From Gracilaria vermiculophylla (lineage: Eukaryota; Rhodophyta; Florideophyceae; Gracilariales; Gracilariaceae): a stretch of 25,538 nucleotides of DNA. The stretch is taken from positions 1,662,713 to 1,688,250 of the forward strand of contig JAHNZQ020000227.1 in the NCBI GenBank assembly GCA_019155205.2, given 5' to 3'. The notes under the pieces are model-generated. The model was not told the DNA's origin, made no database searches, and saw nothing but the letters and a program-made list of their open reading frames with translations. Position 1 is the stretch's first letter. Each line of letters begins with the position of its first letter. The translations under genes and the position numbers were made by a program. Shown here one piece after another: positions 10,680-20,688 of this stretch.

Positions 10680-11450
10680 ACCGAAGATATAAATTGTCGG
10701 AAGAACGGAGACCGAGTGTTAAGCAGCACCAAAGAAGTAGGGCGAAAAACTACCAGGGAAGAAACCCGTCATTATACACTCGTCGGAGAGAGAAGCCATT
10801 TCACGACGCCGTCGACGAATACGCGGAGAGGACGGAAAAGGATATGAAAAGGAAAAGATGAGCATTTTAGCGGAAAACGAGTTTATACGAAACGGAAAAC
10901 GATGGCAGGGTAGAAGAGAAGACTATCAGTTAAAAAGCTTGCAATAAGTATGAACGAGCGGACGTGACGACTCGAGCGTTTCCCAAAAAGGATCCTAAAA
11001 AACGAATTGCACGGCATTGTAGGAAAATCAGTGGCATTGCAACACGAGAAGAAGCGAGCAAACAGGCCAGATTGGCCTGCGTCCCGGCTGCAAACTGCAG
11101 GACACCTACACCTTGTGGCTGACACCCGGGTTGTACGGAGTAGGTCACCACAGATTGGCGCTATAGCAAGAGCGAGGAAAACCAAGAAGGAGCAGAAGAG
11201 GCTGGGTACAAAAGAGTTAGGGACCCAAAAACGCCTCAAAGAGGATACGAAAACCTGCACTCGGTACGTTGCGCAAAAACGGGAAGTTAGAGGGAGTCCC
11301 TGGAAGAGAGGATTTGTCGCAGTGTGGAAGACCTTTTTGACGTCGCAATCGTGTGCAGCCGTTCAAGGATTGATGTATCAAAAGATGCACCTCGGGGACG
11401 TGGTGCAATTCAGGAAAGGGGGTACGTAGTACAGTGGATCCTAAGGTGAT
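10673..11450 (+). pseudogene. Possible sense ORF before the 3' LTR, unknown product
   Basis: From an ATG at 10673 one frame can be followed without a shift to a stop at 11448-11450, just inside the 3' LTR. It contains about six in-frame stops, including 10859-10861, 11120-11122 and 11147-11149. The predicted protein is rich in Lys, Arg and Glu, with stretches such as REKPFHDAVDEYAERTEKDM, RAFPKKDPKKRIARH and SVEDLFDVAIVCSRSRIDV. No domain was recognised. Its ATG overlaps the antisense gene's ATG in the heptamer ATGTCAT (10673-10679), so the two would be divergent. The strand is purine-rich here, which leaves other frames open too (11007-11429 on plus, 10883-11260 on minus). The choice of frame is therefore uncertain. 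Confidence 0.35.
11412..11424 (+). other. Polypurine tract
   Basis: AGGAAAGGGGGTA directly precedes the 3' LTR, where plus-strand DNA synthesis of an LTR retrotransposon is primed. Its position fits the LTR boundary found independently by comparing the two repeats. Confidence 0.8.
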
Positions 11451-12008
11451 ATTGTCGTGTGGTTCTACAACGTGCTATTCCTAAGAAGTGTGTATTTCTT
11501 TATCTAAGGCACATGGTGCAATATTCAGCACAAGTGTGATAGAGTGCTCCTGAGAAATTGTAGAAATTAGATTTGTTTTAATTAGTTAGTGTAGACACTT
11601 AGACGAGGATACAGAAGTGAAACCGGTCAAGGTGCGGTTCCGGCACTTTAATTAATCTACCGGTTGCGCTCCACCTCCGGGCGAATTATGACAAGCTCCC
11701 GTGAGTCTTCGTTTAGTCTCTCCGGTTGCATATTTTTTCAAACGCCTTCAGGTAGTTAACGATTCGTTCAGGTGTAGATTTTTAGCCATCAATCCCCAGG
11801 GGGCCTTATGGCAGCGCTTCTAAGAGCATTTTCTGCCCAGTGAACCCCCTTCTCCGCTTGGTGCTTGAGGACCCTCTTGAAGGATTCCCCCGGCTCGTGA
11901 CCGTGATCACCGGAGGCCACCTCTACGAACTCGTGCCTTTAGTGTCACCAAAAACTGCTAACGGACGTTGTGCGCTATCACCTGAAAAAGAGAACTTAGA
12001 ATATCACA
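11425..12008 (+). repeat. 3' LTR
   Basis: Aligns along its length with 1328-1913. It starts CGTAGTACAG, where the first T of the 5' copy has become C, and ends ATATCACA. In a central stretch of about 230 bp I counted roughly 16% mismatches by eye, and the outer parts diverge more. The spread of transitions and transversions is as expected for long neutral decay. Confidence 0.9.
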
Positions 12009-12013
12009 GCAGC
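12009..12013. repeat. Target site duplication, 3' side of the LTR retrotransposon
   Basis: GCAGC directly follows the CACA end of the 3' LTR and pairs with GAAGC at 1323-1327, with one mismatch. Confidence 0.5.
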
Positions 12014-12245
12014 GACTTCTGTACCCGCTTTGCTTGGCATGGAGCTCAGAGAATTTCAAGTCGCAATCGTTACACCAGATGTCTATCTTCTGGTATAAGT
12101 GGCAGCTAGCTGCATTAAGAAGTTGTGCTGACCGAGGTAAGACGTGGGCTAGTAATGACTCCGAACGTTAATTTCACAGACGAGACAATGTTTTTGGATC
12201 AATTTTTCTGGTTGTTTGAGCATTCCTCGATTATTGTACTGGTAT

Positions 12246-12791
12246 ATCACACATAGAATGTGACGTGTGTTGGAAAACAGATGATCTATTTGCGCTATAC
12301 TCTCTTGTGACACAGGGCGCACAGTTCACCATTTGAACTATCAACAACGTGGTCATCGTGTGGTGAATCGATCGGCAACGGAAAATGGTATTGTATCTAA
12401 CTTGTCCTCTGATGCACTCCACTTAGAATATAAATCGGGATCTCACATGGCCGTGTACTCGATTGATCATATCGCAGACGTAAAAATTGTGTGGAAGCCG
12501 ACAAGAAGTCAGTACTTATTCAAAACCATGGTGCAATTCCTGCCAGCAGAGCATCATTTCGAAGGCATTCGGGATCCTCTTTTCTTGAGGTACAACTAGC
12601 GAATACGTCCATCCAAAAACAATACTACAAAGTCAGCAGTAGTCCAAGGCCCCGCTTCGCGACTGGTGCAGGAAGGTATGTAGAAGGGTTTTAGCATTGT
12701 ATTGATCCAAGGGGAGATACGTGTCCATATTTGGGACACCACTATAGTGTGCATCAGAGGAGCCACAGATAGTGGGACAATTTAAAAGGCA
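12246..12791 (+). pseudogene. Possible gene remnant, unrecognised
   Basis: One frame from about 12333 to the TAA near 12786 reads like protein, with two internal stops (12597-12599 and about 12681). Stretches include SMAVYSIDHIAD-like and FSIVLIQGEIRVHIWDTTI segments. Just upstream in another frame is IECDVCWKTDDLFALYSLV (12246 onward), with a CxxC pair. The region starts about 240 bp after the retrotransposon. No family could be assigned and the run may be partly chance. A second frame (12491-12694) is also open here. Confidence 0.25.
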
Positions 12792-13125
12792 GAATGAGAA
12801 AAGTATAAGGAGTAGATAGCCAGTCAGATGAAGGACTTGAATTGAAATCGCGAGGCTCACAAAATTCACTACATAGTTTCGAAGCCACAAGGGTGCAGAA
12901 AATTGGCTTAGAATCGGATTTTTTAGGCCAACAAGGGGGTTCGGCGAAATCTGTGCAACAGGATACAAATTGGTTATGGAGTTCAGTACCCTGAAGGCTA
13001 CAATACTTAGAGCCAAATTCTGGTAAGAACACATTTGTTGGGAAAGTATACTAAGGTAGAGCGGTGGACACCGCTCCATGTAACACAGTAGACGACCTAG
13101 TGTAATAACTAATTAAGAAGGTGAA
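12792..13125. other. No supported gene
   Basis: A minus-strand open stretch of 148 codons covers 12633-13079. It is hydrophobic and overlaps the plus-strand remnant before it. I see no family signature on either strand and do not call a gene. Confidence 0.3.
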
Positions 13126-13517
13126 ATGAAACCAGCCATCTTTCGAGTACAGAAGTACAGCGTGTGTGAAAAATGCTCTGCCCGTGGCAACAGCGCATTC
13201 AGCGAGGACAAGCACATCCAGACAGATCATAAAAATTATCAAGTCCACAGAACGATCTCCACGAGGTCGTGCAATACAATTACAAGTGAGTGGGTCGTGA
13301 AAAGCTTACCTTACTTTTGAAAGAGTGTCTATCTGCCACAGCTCTAGAGATGTTTGGGCCGTATGACGCAGCTCAGCGAGAACTCACAGGTGCAAAGCAT
13401 CTCTACGTAAAAAATAGAAGCGCTAGAAAACTTATAATTCCATTCGACAAAGAACGACGACTATACCTGTCCATCCCTAGAAGGACCCGATTTATGCGCC
13501 AGACATACGCAGCTTGA
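13126..13517 (+). pseudogene. Possible coding remnants, one zinc-finger-like
   Basis: Two adjacent open stretches on the plus strand in the same reading phase family. The first (13126-13319) contains YSVCEKCSARGNSAFSEDKH followed by IQTDH. This fits Cys-x2-Cys-x12-His-x4-His, the spacing of a C2H2 zinc finger, although the central hydrophobic residue is not at the usual place. The second (13290-13517) contains TGAKHLYVKNRSARKLIIPF and ends at a TGA. A further fragment at about 13664-13787 reads DRKLCIPLRDISVLSTF. No product can be named. One isolated finger in decayed sequence may be coincidence. Confidence 0.22.
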
Positions 13518-14625
13518 GCCCCAAAAGAAACCGGCGTTTACCTATCAAAGGCCTTGATGGTACCGTAGACCATAGCGGAAAGAAAACAGCTATAGTACAG
13601 TACTAGACCAATTTTGAAAGAAGGGATAAAGATATGGAAAAGGAAATGCTTACTAGTATGTTTAAAAAGAAAATTTTGGGGAAAATGGATTGATTGGGGT
13701 TCAGTATGATGCAATTGATACTGCCTTTGACAGAAAACTTTGCATTCCATTACGGGATATTAGCGTACTCTCAACTTTTACCTAGTTAGAAACTACGATT
13801 AGCGTACCGCAAATATACTGTGCCACAACAGGAGGCTCGTGATTTCAGGGTCCTGTACAGTACAGCATCTCTAGACCTCTAAATTCGGGGTAGACAACCG
13901 GAGCTTCTAGCATGGTTCAATGACATCAGGACATGATATGAAGTGCTGATTATGGGTTTTACAGATTGTACCTATGATATGAGCTGCCGAATACCTGATT
14001 TAGTGGGATGCTGTTCTTTTCGCATTTGGGACTAAATTTGTTCACCACAGAGATCATGCGCCGCCAACTTTTCATTACATGCCCTGGGGAGCTCTGTAAC
14101 TTTGACAAAAAGAATAATTTCTTAAAAGTTATTAATTAAAATTTAAAACGCACGTTACGCGGCCCAATATCAGACATTTATGTAATCAAAATTGCAGTAA
14201 GCTACTTACTTATCATACTCATTTTGGAAATAAAGCATCTTAAAAAAATGAATGTAAATCGAAAAAATATCAAGCAGCAGTTATAGCTCTTCTTTAAACC
14301 ATACTTTTAAAGCTGCTTTACAAGCTAATATATGATATCAGAAGACTATATTTGATATCTCCTTAATCTTAACATCTTCAAGAATAGTACTTGCCGAGAA
14401 ATATGTGCAAATCTGGAAGTAGATTGGAAATCATTTACGTAGACGCAATTTTACTTCTATCTCTTACTTTCCCTTCATTTTGAATTCTATAACGGACGAA
14501 GACGGTTTGATTTCCTTCAAATTACAGAAAAAGTATCTTTTAGAACTTGTATTCATGATGAAGGGGCCTGTTAACAGTTCATGAACCGACACTTAACATG
14601 ATAGTATGGGATTTCTTTCGGTAAT
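13518..14625. other. AT-rich spacer
   Basis: Beyond the short fragment near 13664-13787 I see no coding signal on either strand. The stretch 14100-14350 is markedly AT-rich with dense stops. No tRNA or clear repeat was found. Confidence 0.4.
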
Positions 14626-15282
14626 ATGCGTGATACTTTGGCAGTTTACGTCATCCGCAGGAGTGGCAGAAAATTTAAAACTGTTTTAAAATATGCACTA
14701 CAGCTTTTTGAATATTTTGAGCAGGCAATCAGGCCTCGCATAGATTCTAGATTCTATTTTTTTACTATGTGTATCTTTGGAACGTGCATAGAGCGTAGGC
14801 TTTTAATTTTTGTGGCAGCAATTTAATAGATGTCAGACACGCTTTCCAAAAGCGAAGGGTATCTAGATGGACTGGTACTAGGAATTGGACTCGAAGAAGA
14901 TAACCTTTCACACCATCAGTCTGCAACGTGGATAAACCAAAGAATGCGCTCAAATATCAAGCTGTTGATACCCCAAACAGGACGGTTGCTCACTTGTATG
15001 GTCCTTTCTAAGGATTTAGACAGGACCGGACGATGCATGCGACAAGCAGGGTTGAAAATGTCATACAAAATGTTTTAGAATTCGATGGAAGATGATCTTG
15101 CTTCAACGGAGCATTGTAACATAATAGAAGGTGGTTCATGGAAGTCACTTTATAAGGTGCAACTTTAACAATATGAGAACGGGCTTTTGAAGCTGCAATA
15201 CCGGGAGGTGAATAATTGTTGAGTGGGTCTTTATAGAGCTGAAGCTGCGTTTCGAAACTGTGGATTTTCTGAGGAACAGTAA
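14626..15282 (+). pseudogene. Weak gene remnant, unrecognised
   Basis: An open stretch at 14626-14826 is followed by one at 14830-15078 beginning MSDTLSKSEGYLDGLVLGIG. In the frame of the second, reading continues past stops at 15076-15078 and about 15166 and 15219. It stays protein-like (EDDLASTEHCNIIEGGSWKS, RAEAAFRNCGFSEEQ) until about 15282. No motif of a known family is visible. It may be an old transposon or gene fragment. Confidence 0.2.
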
Positions 15283-16353
15283 TGTATTGGATAGCACTGT
15301 CTTTATGAGATATGCAGGCATGATAATGATTTCAAACTTCAGAAACTGCTTCTACTATACACAAATACTGCACTATTTTGGCATTTCTCGACTTCTCTAC
15401 AAGACCATGTCGAACGAAGAGGAAATATTTCGTGGATGAAACCAGAAAGTCGAGAAAAAATCCGTTTTCAAATGGTAGGAGAGCGAAGCGAGCTTTCTTT
15501 CGCGAAAATAATTTTTCGAGGTTCGGTAGGGGCAGGAAAGCAGATTTCACAGCCTCAAACTCACAGAAACTTCAATAATGCTCTTGCTGTCGCCTCCATT
15601 TAACAGTGCAGTTCTAGTGTTGCTTCTTTCTTTCTTTGATACGAACTGGACTTGTTTTCTTTTTCGAGCCACTTCTGCATACTTTAGACCATTATGACCC
15701 CACAGACTTACTGAATATTCTTGCGTGCGCTGGAAATTACACCGTTGCATCTGTTTTAGCCATCCATAAAGCCTCTAGCTCCAAGACCCTTAAAACGCTA
15801 ATGTAAATAATCCATCTAAGCGTATTGGTTTTGTAACAAGGTATGTCGATGCATTGATTCTCACGCAACCAGAGTATATTTAAAAGCCGATTTCTTGTTC
15901 ATTCTCTCTCCACCAGCCTCAAATAGCTTTCTTATTTCACCATAATTTAGCGTAGGTCTTGTAAGCAGCTACAACTTCTAAAGCAGTTTTCAAGTTTTAC
16001 GTAGCTGCCCATTGGGAATGGCTTGCTACTCTCAGAACTTTCATTTCAGCGGTAGTTAGACCCATTTTATGGGTTCGGGACTGTGCAAATCAGACACGCT
16101 CAATCACGTACACTGAAATACAACATACACATGTGCACACAGAGTGTATTTGGTTTCCATTTTGAAACCCGTTCCGTTTTCTTCGCCTTCTAAACAATGA
16201 ACGAAAAACATCCACGAATTCACTATATATACGCAAAAATTATCACCATGGAAAGTGATACCGTCAAAGCACTCTTTCATCTGACGAAATTTTTTTCTCT
16301 ACGTTGCCCTTAGACCCACGTCTATTACTACAAAAGCCTCAAAACACCAAAAA
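15283..16353. other. Spacer with no supported gene
   Basis: Short open stretches on both strands around 15332-15750 (66-72 codons) show no family signature and overlap each other. From 15750 to 16353 stops are dense. CTTTCTTTCTTT-type runs at about 15624-15640 are simple sequence. Nothing else stands out. Confidence 0.35.
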
Positions 16354-17166
16354 ATGGAAATAAAAGAAAGCGGGAACTACAATTTCAGTGCTGTTCTGCG
16401 AGGCACTGAAGCTGCAGCTCCCAAACTCATGGAAGACGCCTATTTGACCAGTGATCAGTGCAAATCGTCTCTCAAGGCACTGAAAGAAATCGAAATGCAG
16501 AACGCTGAACTGTCAACTGAACGTAGAGAAATTGCAACATTGATGGCCAAAAAATCCGTACCCTTTCATCCACTGCAAGATCTCTTCAATCAAATCGGTA
16601 CCACGAGCGTTCGCATTAACGATTCACTCGATACAGTTGATCGTTGAGCTAATTCGTTTACTAGAGTAACATGTGGCAATGAGTTGTTCACTTTAGTTCG
16701 CGGAGACTGGCCAATTTATACGGATGATGATCCTGATATCGAAATCTAATTGAGATGAAAAAGGTTATCCTTCTACACTTAATGAATCAAGTACTTTTCC
16801 ATTCAAAACGTCTCAATATTGCACTCTTCTTCACGTTCCGGCATATTAACTGATGATTTCTGCGTGACAAAACTTCATGTAATGCATGATGCGTGCGGAC
16901 CTGGATGAAAAAAGCGTTAATTATTGGTATGTGAATTTTGCTCCGCTGCTTAACGATAACACATTCAAACCTGAACGAATCTCCATATTTGCTGGGCATT
17001 TTATGTCATGTGGTAAAGAAAAAATATGTCTCGCTCTTCGATCCTTTGTTCAAGAAGAAGGGTCTCTACATTGAAACTCGTAGCATTTAAAAGTGAATAC
17101 GAAGGTTGTGTGGCTCCTCCAAAACCTTCAGGACAAGCCGAACCGGATGTGTTACCTATATTTTGA
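16354..17166 (+). pseudogene. Paralogue A of an unrecognised two-copy family
   Basis: ATG at 16354 opens 97 codons, then the gene continues through other frames to a TGA at 17164-17166. The first part is probably helical and has TEAAAPKLMEDAY, CKSSLKALKEIEMQNAELS and acidic/basic runs. Later segments read GNELFTLVRGDWPIYTDDD (16676 on), DDFCVTKLHVMHD (about 16852), ADLDEKSVNYWYVNFAPLLN DNTFKP (about 16892-16970) and FKSEYEGCVAPPKPSGQ (about 17092). Four of these blocks recur in the same order and spacing at 24565-25361 (paralogue B), so they mark a real protein family of about 265-270 residues. I do not recognise it. Whether the gaps are introns or damage is unclear. A piggyBac-like element lies 716 bp downstream. 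Confidence 0.6.
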
Positions 17167-17221
17167 AGTGGTCCATAGTAAGGTCTTTTAAATTTTCTGT
17201 TTCCTTCACGTGCATCCAATT

Positions 17222-17632
17222 ATGAAAACATTTGCAACTAGAGCACTCAACACTGATGCTCGAAGAGAAGAGGGCGTAGATACCAACGTTTCATCTGTTG
17301 GAATTAGCGGAAATGAAAAGAATATAACCAAAACTGAGCATCGTAGTGTTCGAGGGATCAACATGATCGGAATGTTTGCTCTAGTAACCGGTTTATGAGA
17401 CAGGGATCATTCACGTGCAAATAAAGTGATAGATGCTGGTCTGTGGCGAGAGCAACTCGAAGTTGATGATGTCCGTGCAAGGAACTCAACTTCGACGATG
17501 AATACGCTTCCAAGATGGATGAAACTAATGGAGAATGCAAAGACAGACGAAGACAAAGATCTGTTTCAAAGTTAGGTGCGGTTCCTAGACGCTAATCTCG
17601 CAGATGGTGTTCCCTCGCGCTCTATCGTGTAA
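17222..17632 (+). pseudogene. Small downstream ORF remnant, unrecognised
   Basis: From ATG 17222 a single frame runs about 135 codons to a TAA at 17630-17632, with stops at 17397-17399 and near 17573. The reading is polar and charged, with DARREEGVDTN, GLWREQLEVDDVRARNS and MKLMENAKTDEDKDLFQS. It follows paralogue A in the same direction after 55 bp and might be its last exon or a separate gene. Paralogue B has no counterpart, because a piggyBac-like end follows it at once. No family was recognised. Confidence 0.3.
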
Positions 17633-17881
17633 GCCAGCTCTTGCTTCGCTAGCTTTATGATTCCATTGTGAGATTTTTAGTGTAATGTTGGTCGAATTAT
17701 TGCCAGTCTTTAAAAGCAAAGGTATCACACAGACATGTCCACATGAGCATAGCCGAAGCTCTGTTTGTGCTATTCGAACTGCGCCACCACCTCAGTCGCC
17801 TTACTAGAACCTTTAGGAGGTGTACACGTATTGCTGCCTACGCTCAGCTCATTTTGAATGCATATGAGAGCTGGATAGCTC

Positions 17882-17899
17882 TCTAGTGTCTATCTGACC
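17882..17899 (+). repeat. Left terminal inverted repeat of piggyBac-like copy 1
   Basis: TCTAGTGTCTATCTGACC. The right end, read on the minus strand, is identical except for one base (C for T before GACC). The same 18 bases start copy 2 at 25391. Confidence 0.92.
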
Positions 17900-17902
17900 A
17901 GC

Positions 17903-17938
17903 GACCTCATCTGAGGTCAAATGATCTCATATGAGGTC
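17903..17938. repeat. Two subterminal palindromes at the left end
   Basis: GACCTCA-TC-TGAGGTC (17903-17918) is followed after four bases by GATCTCATATGAGGTC (17923-17938). Copy 2 has only one palindrome (GACCTCATATGAGGTC), so copy 1 carries an extra 20 bp that looks like a duplication of the unit. Possible transposase-binding sites. Confidence 0.85.
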
Positions 17939-18110
17939 ATTTTTAATTGGTTTGTAATTAGGTGAAAGCATTAAAACTTTTCCAAATTTGTTTTTGTTCT
18001 GATATCCTTATCATGGTTTCGACGCTGGCAGCGCTCAACTGTGTCCACAATAACCAGGGGTGAATTGTGACTTTTGAATCAATCAGAGCCGTCTGCAACA
18101 TTCGTAAACT

Positions 18111-20212
18111 ATGGAATCCTTCACAGATCCTTGCAGAACTGCTGGAACAACAGTCAACAGCCGCGCTCGCCTGGTTATTAGTGACGCGGAATGTACAAGC
18201 TATTATGGATCTTTGTGGAAGTCCACGACGGTCACAGGAATAGTTCAAAATGTTGATGTTCGGTGAGTCAACAATCGAAATCTCACATTCTTGACGGTAA
18301 ACTTCAGTCTACCCAGTCGTAAGAAAGAACTTACTTTACCTTTGTCCTGTTTTAAACTCGGTACCGGTATTGACGAGATCCCTCACGCTGCAGAAGAACA
18401 TAATAATGCGATTGACCCGAGTAACATCGAAACTGCTGAAGGTGAAGCTATTGTTACAACACCGGATAGGCAAAAATTTGCAAGAGCAGCCAGATGATCA
18501 AAATTTGCATGCAATCTGCCAATCATCTATTGCTCATGGTCAATAATGGAAAATCTGTACGACCTTGAGTCCTCTGAATGGTTGTATGCAAGTGCATCAG
18601 TGGAAAGTTATTGGTCCAGCAGGAGATTTTATCTCACCACGTCACGCTTCTTCAGGAACGACTGAATTGGATTTCTTTGTCTGAATGTTTCCCATGCCTC
18701 ATTTGGAATTTATCGTTTGCAAAACAAATATTCAACTAGAAAGCAATGGCGTTCGGAGGACATCAGGAAAAGAGGTGCTCAAAAACTTTTGGAGTTCTTA
18801 TACTAATGACTCGTATTGAGTTTTCGAATAGATGCGATCTTTGGAGCATTGAGCCATTTTCTAAGTTTATTCCACAACCTAAAATTGGCCTTCGTATGTC
18901 ACGAAACAGATTTGAATCGCATAGACGTTGCATATGTTCTAGTAGAAATGGTGTGACTGAAGAGCAAGGAGTTGTAAGATAGTCGTTAATAGCCGATTTT
19001 GTGAAGGAGGTCAATAATCATCGCGGTTTTTTTGTCACGCCATCGCATGCGTTATGTCTTGATGAAGAAATGTCACGGTGGTACGTATTAGGAAGTCATT
19101 GGAATGAAGTGTCGCTTCTCCATCATACAGTCTTGGATAGAATGCCCGGGAATGGTCTTGAAATGAAAGCTGTTTGTTCTAGACGAAGTGAAATAATTCT
19201 GAATATTGAACTCAATATGGGTGCTAATAATCCGGAACAGGATTTTGATTCCGAAAATGCTCATGGAACGGCTATTCTACTTCGTTTCGTACAACCGAGG
19301 TTTAAATCAGATCGTTTGGTGTGCGCTGATTCTTTTTTTTCATCCGGCAACACCGCTAAAGCACTCATGGAAAAAGGGTTGATATTTACTGGAGTAATCA
19401 AAAATGCATCTCAGGCATTTCCTATGAAACACTTATCAGAAATCAAATTAAGGAACAGAGGCAAATCTATATCTATGGTTTCAAAAGGAAGCATCCCTAA
19501 TAGTGACATGATGGCCGTAATGTGGATAGATCGAGATAGAAAGTACTTTATTTCAACCTCGGGCACAGTTAATCCTGGTACTACTATTCTTAGGGAGGGA
19601 TGGAGGCGAGAGGGAACTACTTCTAATAAATTGGAATTTGAGATTGGAACTCCTGAGATTTGTGAAGAATATTACAATACATTTTCAATGATCGATCGCC
19701 AAAACAGATGCTGACAAGATGATATAAATCTGGAAAAGAAAATAGACGTGGAAGAGTCTTCATTTCGAGTCAATTGCTCCCTTTTAGGAATTTGCATTGT
19801 GAATGCATGGAAACTGTATAAGGCAGCAAATGGAAACAGAGGCGTTAGCATTATCCATCATTTTCATTGCAAGCTGGCTGATGAATTAATAGAAAGTATT
19901 TTGGACATCACTGGTTTCATGAACAGAAATGAAACCGAAAATTAAAATAGTAATGAACAGCCAATGTTTGCTGGCACTGGCTTGCATTTAATGCAAACCA
20001 ATAGAGGAAGGAAAACAAAGAATTGAATGATTACAAAAGTCTTATATCGAGGACGATGCAATTACTGCAGAGGTAATACGAAATCGAAGTTTTTATGTTC
20101 TGGATGCTATTCAAGGAAAAAAAAAGAATTTTTATGTCACACTGGTACGAGCAGAGATTGTTTTATGGAACATATGCAGGAGTGTCACGGTAAAGTGAAG
20201 CATAGTATCTAA
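18111..20212 (+). pseudogene. piggyBac-like (DDE_Tnp_1_7) transposase
   Basis: Would cut and insert the element. ATG at 18111 begins MESFTDPCRTAG and the N-terminal part contains YYGSLWKSTTVTGIV. A TGA at 18264-18266 lies in a 45-nt stretch with GTGAGT and TTCAG ends, so it may be an intron or a mutated codon. Other breaks are a TGA at 18495-18497, a TGA before MFPMPHLEF, frame changes near 18480, 18770 and 18960, and stops at 19712-19714, 19943-19945 and about 20024. The core (19001-19714, 237 open codons) has CLDEEMSRWY (Asp 19061-19063), VCADSFFSSG (Asp 19328-19330), MWIDRDRKYF and MIDRQNR (Asp 19694-19696). All three catalytic aspartates remain. A C-terminal zinc-binding domain (CNYCRG, CSGCYS, GTSRDCFMEH) closes it. 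The length of about 700 codons fits the family. Confidence 0.92.
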
Positions 20213-20494
20213 AAGAAATGTCAATAAAGTTGACAAAACGTACTATTTTAAGTAACACTCAACATTACAATTCCATTATTGAGGAAACCCTCTCTTACCT
20301 TAAGCCCCCTACTAATTCAATCCGCGTTATTTTGACTTGCTAGATTATTTAAACTCTATAATGAAACTGGCCCTTTAACAGATGTCACCTTATTATTTCT
20401 GCTGTTCAGGTGGGTGTTGAAAACGTTTTGAGAGTTTAAATATATACAGAATTAGTCGAGCTACCGAAGGAGGTTTGGAGTTATTAGAAACTCA

Positions 20495-20556
20495 ACGAGG
20501 TTCGAACTCAGGATTATTTGCTACCATGTAGCCTGCTGACCACTGAGCTGCTGTGA
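20495..20556 (-). other. tRNA-like fragment (possible SINE head)
   Basis: On the minus strand AGCTCAGTGGTCAGCAGG resembles the D-arm and A box of a tRNA. GAGTTCGAACCTC about 25 bases on resembles the T-arm and B box, with a 4-bp T stem. The anticodon region forms GCTAC-ATG-GTAGC with a loop that is too short, and no acceptor stem closes, so this is not a working tRNA gene. It lies in the 3' untranslated part of the piggyBac-like element. It may be a SINE nested there or part of that element. Confidence 0.4.
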
Positions 20557-20688
20557 TAGCTCAAGGCGCAGTCTATAACTATTTATTTGTTCACAGGCAT
20601 TCCTTGAGAACAAGTTTTTACATTGAAAAGTTACAAAATATTGGCCTACTTGTCAATTTCGAATTTTTTATTTTTCCTTTTGCGTGAT

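Larger units (their letters stand above)
1328..12008 (+). mobile_element. Decayed full-length Ty3/gypsy (chromovirus-like) LTR retrotransposon
   Basis: The element is bounded by two direct repeats of about 585 bp that start TG (CG in the 3' copy) and end CA. A polypurine tract lies just before the 3' repeat and a near-matching 5-bp duplication lies outside. Internal order is gag, protease, reverse transcriptase, RNase H, integrase, chromodomain. Integrase after RNase H defines Ty3/gypsy, and the C-terminal chromodomain points to the chromovirus branch. At 10.7 kb it is long for the group, because about 3 kb of extra sequence sits between pol and the 3' LTR. Gag and pol are broken by many stops and frameshifts and key catalytic residues are changed, so it cannot move on its own. 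By eye the LTRs are roughly 80% identical, which suggests an old insertion. Confidence 0.93.

Noticed and set aside
10883..11260. 125-codon hydrophobic minus-strand frame
   Set aside because: It faces a purine-rich plus strand, which makes stop-free pyrimidine-rich complements likely. No signal peptide or family motif is convincing enough to call an envelope-like gene.
1328..12008. Repeat-induced C-to-T mutation as the cause of decay
   Set aside because: LTR differences by eye include many transversions and changes in both directions. No dominant C-to-T pattern was seen.
12633..13079. 148-codon minus-strand frame rich in Leu and Ser
   Set aside because: No domain, no start context, and it overlaps a more protein-like plus-strand reading. 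Length alone was not accepted.
15600..15645. CTTTCTTTCTTT run as a functional pyrimidine tract
   Set aside because: Short simple sequence without any neighbouring gene or splice context.
20495..20556. Functional tRNA gene
   Set aside because: A-box- and B-box-like motifs are present, but there is no acceptor stem and no 7-base anticodon loop.
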